This document shows positions 58,193-64,000 of a DNA stretch of 64,000 bases, piece after piece. Every line of letters begins with the position of its first letter. The first letter of the stretch is position 1. Origin of the DNA: Pholiota molesta (lineage: Eukaryota > Basidiomycota > Agaricomycetes > Agaricales > Strophariaceae); the NCBI GenBank assembly GCA_014925825.1, contig JACGCK010000225.1, forward strand, positions 1-64,000, in the 5' to 3' direction. The notes beneath the pieces are model-generated. The model made no database searches, had not been told where the DNA came from, and saw nothing but the letters and a program-made list of their open reading frames with translations. The position numbers and the translations under genes are program-made.

Positions 58193-59309
58193 ATCACACA
58201 GCACACACACACACACACATTCGTTCATTTGGTGATACCCCGACTTCCTTCTTTTCCGTGCAAAAAGCACGCACGTTCCTTTGCGCTATACTCCCACTTC
58301 TCCCGCTTATAAAACAATCATATTGTTAAACCCTTCTCATCCTTCGCCTGTTCGCTTATCTTATTCTTATCTATTCACTTAAATCTTATTCACTGCATCG
58401 TAATGGTGTTTATTATTGCGGATACCCTACTTTGTTATTGATTTTGTAGCGTTATTAAACGAGTCTCTTTAGACCTCTTAGCTCCATATACGTCTCCACT
58501 GGCTTATTCACACCATGTTGTATGTATTGCCATGTCGAGATAAAATATTTGGGCTGAGCCTCTGAGATTGGTTCCCCGTTAGGAAATGATTACCGGAAAT
58601 GGTAAGCGCTTCGGGTTTTCGTTCGCTTGTGATTCGCTTAGAAAATTGCGGTCACAACGTATTCAACTCCTCAATCGTTTTAGCTTATTATTTATTGAAG
58701 GAAAGAAAACCTGTTTGCACAGAGCAGAAGTAAAGATTAGTATCAAGACATAATCAGGGAACAAATTTCCGTGTTTGCTTCGCGCAATTACTTAACACCT
58801 CCGCGAGAATCGCCCAAATTTTAGAGAAACTGTTACTACCGTGCTACACAACCTTTGTAAAAATATTTTGACGTTCCATCTTGGATTTCTGTTGTACTTG
58901 CAATAGCTTTCTATAGGTAGCCATTAATCCGTTCTATTTTCTACCTCCGTCATGCCCGACAGGTCTTGATAGTTCTTGTTCTTGTCACTTGATACTTATA
59001 AAGGTGCATTTTACCTCAAAAAGCATGAACATGCCGTATCAAGTTGCTTTTATCTTTCCGCGCTTATTATAGCTCGATGATGCAGAGCGCCGTTGAGGAC
59101 ACGCTCGGAGAAACATCATGAATATGCACAAATTTACATTACCCCAAGGGCCAGTGCTATCGACCGCCATGCGTTCAAAGAGTCACAAATTACATATACG
59201 AGCTATACCTGTGGGAATGGCTGATAATCACTGTGAGGTTTTTCATGTCTGGCTTGTGTATCCTGCACAAATTTTGGGAAGGTAACTCCATTGAAACACC
59301 TTAGAAAAT
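58193..59309. other. Intergenic, AT-rich, no gene seen
   Basis: About 1.1 kb without usable open frames. The last part (from about 59170) belongs to the duplicated promoter block of the RlpA-like pair. Confidence 0.45.
58202..58219. repeat. (CA)9 microsatellite
   Basis: Nine CA units immediately after the stop codon of the preceding gene, in its 3' untranslated region. Confidence 0.9.
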
Positions 59310-59316
59310 TATAAAG
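59310..59316 (+). promoter_or_regulatory. TATA box, RlpA-like gene 1
   Basis: TATAAAG, 92 bp before the ATG at 59402, at the same place as in the second copy. Confidence 0.5.
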
Positions 59317-59401
59317 TCACTCCGTTTTTGTAGGGCAGAACAGCAGCTCTGAAAGCCCACTCAGAAGAAAGTTAACCCCCATTTTGCTACTCAACTTCGC
59401 G

Positions 59402-59937
59402 ATGAAAGTCTCTCTTTTGACGTCCTCCCTGTTCTTGACCGCAGTAAGCGCCCAAACTTTCTCTGGAACTGGTACGTCTTTAGTGTGCAGGCCTCCCTCA
59501 CGCTAATATATTTATAAAAATAACATTTTAGGCACATTTTATGAACCAAACGGACTTGTAAGTTTTTTGCGCTTTAAGTGGCGGCCAAGGCGCTGACACT
59601 TTTCTCTCTCTCATAAATATAGTTTGGTAGCTGCGGGGAGACTATCCAGGATGACGATTTTGCAGTTGCGCTCAGCTCCGAGCAGTATACCTCGGCCGAT
59701 TGCTTCAGAACCATACAAATTACCTGTGAGTGTACGAAGTTAAACAACTATTAAGTCATGCGTCCTTGCTGATTTTTGTAACTATCTACAGCTGGAGGAA
59801 TTAGTACTCAAGCCGTGATCAAGGACGAGTGTTTTACTTGCATTGATAACAACGGGATGGACATGACGGCGGGGTTATTTCAAGTCTTCGCGCCCCTTCA
59901 GGATGGTTTGATTCCAATCACTTGGGAATTCGTTTAA
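59402..59937 (+). CDS. Secreted RlpA-like (double-psi beta-barrel) protein, copy 1
   Basis: Four exons (59402-59471, 59532-59557, 59623-59725, 59792-59937) give 114 residues. A signal peptide (SLLTSSLFLTAVSAQ) leads into a compact domain with GSCGETIQDDDFAVALS, a TSADCF cysteine, and AVIKDECFTC, the Asp-x-Cys-x-x-Cys end typical of RlpA-like/barwin-like double-psi barrels. Four cysteines could form two disulphides. The protein ends IPITWEFV. Such fungal proteins are usually expansin-like, bind polysaccharide without cleaving it, or are protease inhibitors; no role can be assigned. The second exon is only 26 nt. Confidence 0.82.
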
Positions 59938-60125
59938 ATTAGCAGTATAACAATCAGCAATGACCCTCGACGGTCGTGTACGTTTGTGATCCTAAAGAGT
60001 CGCAAGTTACATGTACAAGCTATGGGAAATGTTGATAATCAATCTTTTTGTATCTTACCTACTTATTTACATACGTCTGATGCACGATTTTGGGAAGGTA
60101 CCTCCATTAAAACACTTTGGAAAGA

Positions 60126-60133
60126 TATAAAGG
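60126..60133 (+). promoter_or_regulatory. TATA box, RlpA-like gene 2
   Basis: TATAAAGG, 89 bp before the ATG at 60215, within the duplicated promoter block. Confidence 0.5.
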
Positions 60134-60214
60134 TGCTATGGTCTGTGTGGATAGAACGGCAGCTCTGAAAGTCCCCTCAGAATTAGACCAAACCCAAGCT
60201 ACATAATTCACGCA

Positions 60215-60768
60215 ATGAAAACCTCTCTTTTGGCTTCTTCTGTTTTGCTGAGCGTGGTAAGCGCGCAGACTTTTTCTGGACGTGGTATGTCTTTACTTTG
60301 CATCCACTCTTTCTTGCGCTGTTGTATTTATTACAATAATATTTTAGCTACCTTTTATAATGCAGGGGTCTGTGAATCTATTGCGTTCATGTTGCGGCTA
60401 AGGCGTTGATGTTAGTATGCCTTGTTTTTCCGTCGTTATTTAATATAGCCTAGCGGCACATGCGGACAGCCTATCCAAGCCACCGATTTCGCGGTTGCTC
60501 TGAACGCAGTTCAATATAGCTCGGCCGACTGCGGCAAAACCGTGACAATTAGCGGTGAGTATCTTGACTGGGCCTGTAATGTGGCCTCTTCCTGAGAACG
60601 TATGGTTTTTGAAAATGGTTTACAGCTTTTGGAAAAACTGCTCAAGCTGTGATCAAAGACGAGTGCCCTGGCTGCGGGGGCAACAATTTGGACTTTACAC
60701 TCGGATTATTTGAGTTTTTCGGTCCCCTCTCGGACGGAGCCATTCCAATAACTTGGAGTTTTGTTTAA
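60215..60768 (+). CDS. Secreted RlpA-like (double-psi beta-barrel) protein, copy 2
   Basis: Four exons (60215-60284, 60348-60367, 60449-60554, 60626-60768) give 112 residues. The signal peptide (SLLASSVLLSVVSAQ) and domain parallel copy 1: TCGQPIQATDFAVALN, SSADCGKTVTIS, AVIKDECPGCGGNN, ending IPITWSFV. This copy has the canonical CPGC, while copy 1 has CFTC. The second exon (20 nt) is followed by a weak donor (GTCTGT) where copy 1 has a normal GTAAGT, and the model skips a stretch that in copy 1 codes for two more residues. That exon end should be treated as tentative. Confidence 0.8.
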
Positions 60769-61216
60769 ATGTGTAGTGTAACTCCGTAAATTGCAAGTCA
60801 GTTGTACTTACTGTCTGTGACTTTGAGCACATGTACATATCTCGAAATGGCAAAGAATTTGAGAATATTCCAATTTGAGGCACACCCCTTCATAGAATCT
60901 GTCATGTCTTTTGAGGTGCATGGGGAGTCTTTTCAACTCTTGGAACTTAAGCAGGGCAATAGGATGTGGCCCAATTAAAAATAGACGTGACGTCGGTGAA
61001 CTGGGTATAAGTATTTGTGGGTATATTTGGCTCACGAGGCTATCAGCTTCTCGCCCTAACATCCATCATTATGTTCTCAACGAGCTGCGACGCTAGCGCC
61101 TATCCAACGCCTATCATCCAAGTCGAACTCACTTAGAGCTTGCCTAGAACTGAATCGCAAAGGGATTCAGACGTCTCACGTTCTCCTCTCTCTCATCTAC
61201 TCCATCACCCTACTCG
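60769..61216. other. Intergenic, no gene seen
   Basis: 3' flank of the secreted protein and promoter of the next gene. A CT-rich leader (TCTCCTCTCTCTC) lies just before the ATG at 61217. Confidence 0.4.
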
Positions 61217-62125
61217 ATGTCGTCCTCGTCATACACCATCGCCCCCGAGGCGTACTACAAGATCTACTTCCACGCCGCGAAGCACCCGCACACGCCGGTG
61301 AACGGCATTCTTCTGGGCACGCGCGAGGCGGCGACGCGCACGGTGGCCATCTCCGATGCGGTGCCGTTACTGCACCACTGGACGAGCTTGAGCCCGATGA
61401 TGGAGATTGGGCTGGATCTGGTGCGCTGCGTTCTTCGAGTTCTTCGTGGTTCCGTGGGCGCTGACTGTGCGTGTGTGTTGTGTGTGTTTTTGTGCTTGGT
61501 TTGGGGTGGTAGGCGACGCAGTTTGCGGAAGCGTCGGGGGTGAAGGTGGTGGGGTATTACCAGGCTTCGGAGAGAGTGGACGACACGTCGCTCGCGCCGG
61601 TGGGGGAGCGGGTTGCGGGGTCGGTGAAAGCGAAGTTCGAGGATGCTATTGCGTTTGTGGTGCGTGGCTGTTTTATCTTCGTAGTCTTGCAGTTGATAAT
61701 TTACCATTGCTTCGTCTTGTAGATCGATAACCAGAAATTAGGCACCAGTGAATCCGCCCTCGTCGTGAGTTCTTTCTCTCCCTTGTGACAGTCATCCCAT
61801 CGGCTGCTGACCACCGGCGTTGTTTTGTTGTGCAGCCTTACTTGCCCCAGTCTGCTACCGCGTCAAACTGGCGCATTGTGGAGGGCTCGCCGCTCCCGTT
61901 CACGCCGGGGTCGAGGTTCCAGCTGGCGTCGGCGTCGACGCCGGCGGATGCGGCGCGGTATGTGCGTGAGGAGAATCTGCATTTTGCGTTTGGGGATTTT
62001 GATGACCATCTGGAGGATGTGACGATTGGTGAGTGGTAGTTGGGCTGTTTCTTTTTTGTTGAGCCGTTGGGTTTATGGTTTGTTGGGTTGTAGATTGGTT
62101 GAGGAATCGGTCGTGCTTGCCGTGA
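61217..62125 (+). CDS. EMC8: ER membrane protein complex subunit 8/9
   Basis: Five exons (61217-61420, 61513-61659, 61723-61764, 61836-62028, 62094-62125) give 205 residues, the usual length. EMC8/9 is a cytosolic subunit of the ER membrane insertase EMC. Landmarks are an MPN-like start (YTIAPEAYYKIYFHAAKHPH, TPVNGILLG), AVPLLHHWTSLSPMMEIGLDLATQFA split over exon 1 and 2, VVGYYQASERVDD, and the family end with DDHLEDVTIDWLRN. The catalytic JAMM residues of active MPN proteases are absent, as is normal for this family. All splice phases agree. Confidence 0.92.
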
Positions 62126-64000
62126 GGTTTAGGTGAGGGTGTGTTTAAGGTGTATCATATAGTGTGTCATTTATATATTCATGGAGACATGTTCGAAAAA
62201 TCTATCTGAATGTGCCATGTTTCTTCATTGATGATACCGGAGTCCGTGGTGTCCAGATAGCCCTGCCCCGGTGAGCGGTTGGAGTTCGACCGTTCATTGA
62301 TTTTTCCTATCCCGACGAAGCTGTGATAATTAATCTTGGGGTCATCACTATGTGCTACTTAGGTCTACCTGTCAATAAAAAAAAGAGGGAAATACATATT
62401 GATCTCCTTGTTGAGACTTTTGAGAGAACGCCATTACATGCGCACAAGTGGCGGAGTCGGACGGGCCGGTGAGGGAGATACAAGACCAATCAGAGGCAAC
62501 ACTGCTGGGACCCAACAATTGTCAAGGATGAAAAACGCATGAAAAACGGATGTATATTTAGTTAAAATTAACAATGTACTAAATTTAGCATTTTGAAACA
62601 ATTATTGGTTGTAAAAAAGACAATAAGAATCAGAATAGAACCTTAAATTCGGTTCGAATTTCAATTATTGCAAATTTTCGACGTTTTCGACGATTTTTTC
62701 TGTCTCAAAATATGTCTAAATCTTGGAGTTCTGTTTCGCTTTTTTACAGTAAGAATTTTGGCATTTTTTAGGAGTGAAAAATCCTTTGAAAATTTCTAAT
62801 TCAGGAATTTCAAAAATTTCCAAATTTCGATGCATTTTCATTGTCTTTGGCTTTTTGAAAAAGATTATAAAAACTTGAAAATTTGTAGACTGAAAAATAT
62901 ATCGCGCCATGTCAGGCGCTCGTCAGGGTGCCTTCCAGGGTGCCAGACAATTTCTAATTTTAGATTACATCGATGAAAGGTCGACCTTTTATAAGACAGA
63001 ATTACGTGAAGTTATATACAATGTCCAATGAGAGTTTGTATCGACAGAAAAGAGCGAAAAGCGCAGTGTTATAGCTGATTTTTTCCGGAATTTGTCTTTG
63101 GAATCAGCAAACGATGAATTTAGAAGGTTCGGGGGGACTTACCGAGGAGCGATTGTTTTGGTACAGGTACAAGAAAGGGAGATATTTCCGGATCAACGCG
63201 AGGTGCTAATTGCCAACAGCACAAAAAAAAGGGTATGGGTAGTGAATCTATACCTGATAAATCGTATCCTTACCATCCTTCAAACAAAATAAGCATAGAA
63301 AAACTAAACAGTGCTATGCCTGCGTAAACATGCGGGTTAATTTTTGATTTTTTATCTGAGTTTTGAAAGAGAACATACCAGATAACCGTAGAACGCCACT
63401 GCTGGCTGGCGAATGTTCGCCAAATCCACCTCGATCTCCATGATCGCCATCGGAATGTGGGCGCTTGGTGTATATCGATGAAGAAGTGAACTCCTCCCAC
63501 GTAGTATCCTCGACGCGAAAACACGCGCGCAGTCAAATGGAAATCGTTTCCATGTGGGGACGCCCTTCGGAACCTATCAGCGAAACGAGAGATGTAGGGA
63601 GGAGAAATGCTGACACGATCAAGAAACTGCAATTGGCTTTGCACTGTGGAAGAGACGCGATTGCCGCGAGCGATCGTTGTACAAGGAGATCTTGAGGCAG
63701 TTGGCACAGTCGACGGTCGTTTGATAAAATTGAAATGGTCGGCATGTGGACTGGGATGAAAATGGGTGGAAGTTGGAATTAGGTGAAGAAATGGCAGTGA
63801 ACTCCGTACCGCAGCGTTTATCAACTTGGCGACTTCACGCAGTCACAAGACGTTGAGCTTATTTCTCCCATCATCCTTCCTCCGTCGCGACCGACACCCC
63901 GCGCTCGACATCCACACGCTGAAGTGTTTCGTGAAGGCCATTAGGTGCCCTCATCCCATGCGTCAATCCCACAACAACCCCGTACACAGACTGCGCCGCC
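62126..64000. other. Window end: no supported gene; AT-rich island 62560-62900
   Basis: From about 62560 to 62900 base composition falls sharply, with A/T runs and TTTCGA/TTCGACG repeats, unlike any other part of the window. A minus-strand frame there (62716-62910) is a by-product of composition. Between 63270 and 63824 minus-strand frames exist, including one starting at 63450 (IMEIEVDLANIRQPAVAFY), but I could not connect them by splicing. A gene may begin near the window edge. CAGGGTGCC occurs twice at about 62924-62944. Confidence 0.35.

Larger units (their letters stand above)
59170..60768 (+). repeat. Tandem duplication of secreted-protein gene with promoter
   Basis: The block 59170-59937 is repeated as 59985-60768 at an offset of about 813 bp between start codons. 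Similarity covers the promoters (shared strings TTTTGGGAAGGTA, CTCCATT(G/A)AAACAC, CAGCTCTGAAAG), signal peptides, introns and coding exons. The copies have diverged clearly in sequence, so the duplication is not recent. Confidence 0.8.

Noticed and set aside
62716..62910. Minus-strand frame in the AT-rich island
   Set aside because: Lys/Phe/Ile-rich product of base composition, no support.
63270..63824. Possible minus-strand gene near the window end
   Set aside because: Frames and candidate splice sites could not be joined in phase, and no ATG opens the long frame; left as unresolved.
1..64000. Intact transposon, retroelement or viral genes
   Set aside because: I saw no transposase, reverse transcriptase, integrase or terminal repeats with target-site duplications anywhere in the window.

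Overview
The window is nuclear DNA of a basidiomycete fungus, most likely an Agaricomycete. Genes are packed on both strands and broken by many 45-70 nt GT-AG introns. The families present (BTB proteins of the mushroom-forming fungi, fungal ABCC transporters, ERG3, HOS3, an RlpA-like secreted pair) fit that group. The species cannot be named from the sequence alone.

Layout. Bases 1-4142 are an accessory region: about 2.5 kb of degenerate 20-bp tandem repeat (370-2830), bracketed by two related modules that each carry a small hairpin, then a short orphan gene. From 5.3 to 23.4 kb lie mostly single-copy genes: a mitochondrial K+/H+ exchange-related protein, a BTB protein with a frame break, two tRNA-Gln(TTG) genes with identical exons but introns of 7 and 23 nt, the sterol C-5 desaturase ERG3, a small unknown protein, an aldo-keto reductase with a C-terminal membrane anchor, a second (intact) BTB protein, an unknown protein divergent from SMC6, and a mitochondrial S-adenosylmethionine carrier whose frame is broken by one base. 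From 24.3 to 49.6 kb two full-length ABCC transporters in the same orientation enclose a HOS3-type histone deacetylase, an AMP-dependent acyl-CoA synthetase, a CorA-like cation channel and a decayed synthetase fragment. This points to an old segmental duplication of transporter plus synthetase. From 50 to 62 kb come a DUF3632 protein, a small secreted His/Cys protein, an unknown protein, a pRiA4b ORF-3-like protein, two tandem RlpA-like secreted proteins and EMC8/9. The last 1.9 kb shows no convincing gene and contains an AT-rich island.

Functional themes are sterol and lipid metabolism, transport, chromosome maintenance and chromatin (SMC6 with three ACGCGT boxes in its promoter; HOS3), and small secreted proteins. 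The most unusual features are: catalytic motifs of SMC6 and both ABCC transporters placed on exons of 12-38 nt; three GC-AG introns; the tail-anchored reductase; the repeat array with its hairpin-bearing flanks; and a perfect 12-bp inverted repeat upstream of the first ABCC gene. All gene models were spliced by hand from the sequence and are not supported by transcripts.
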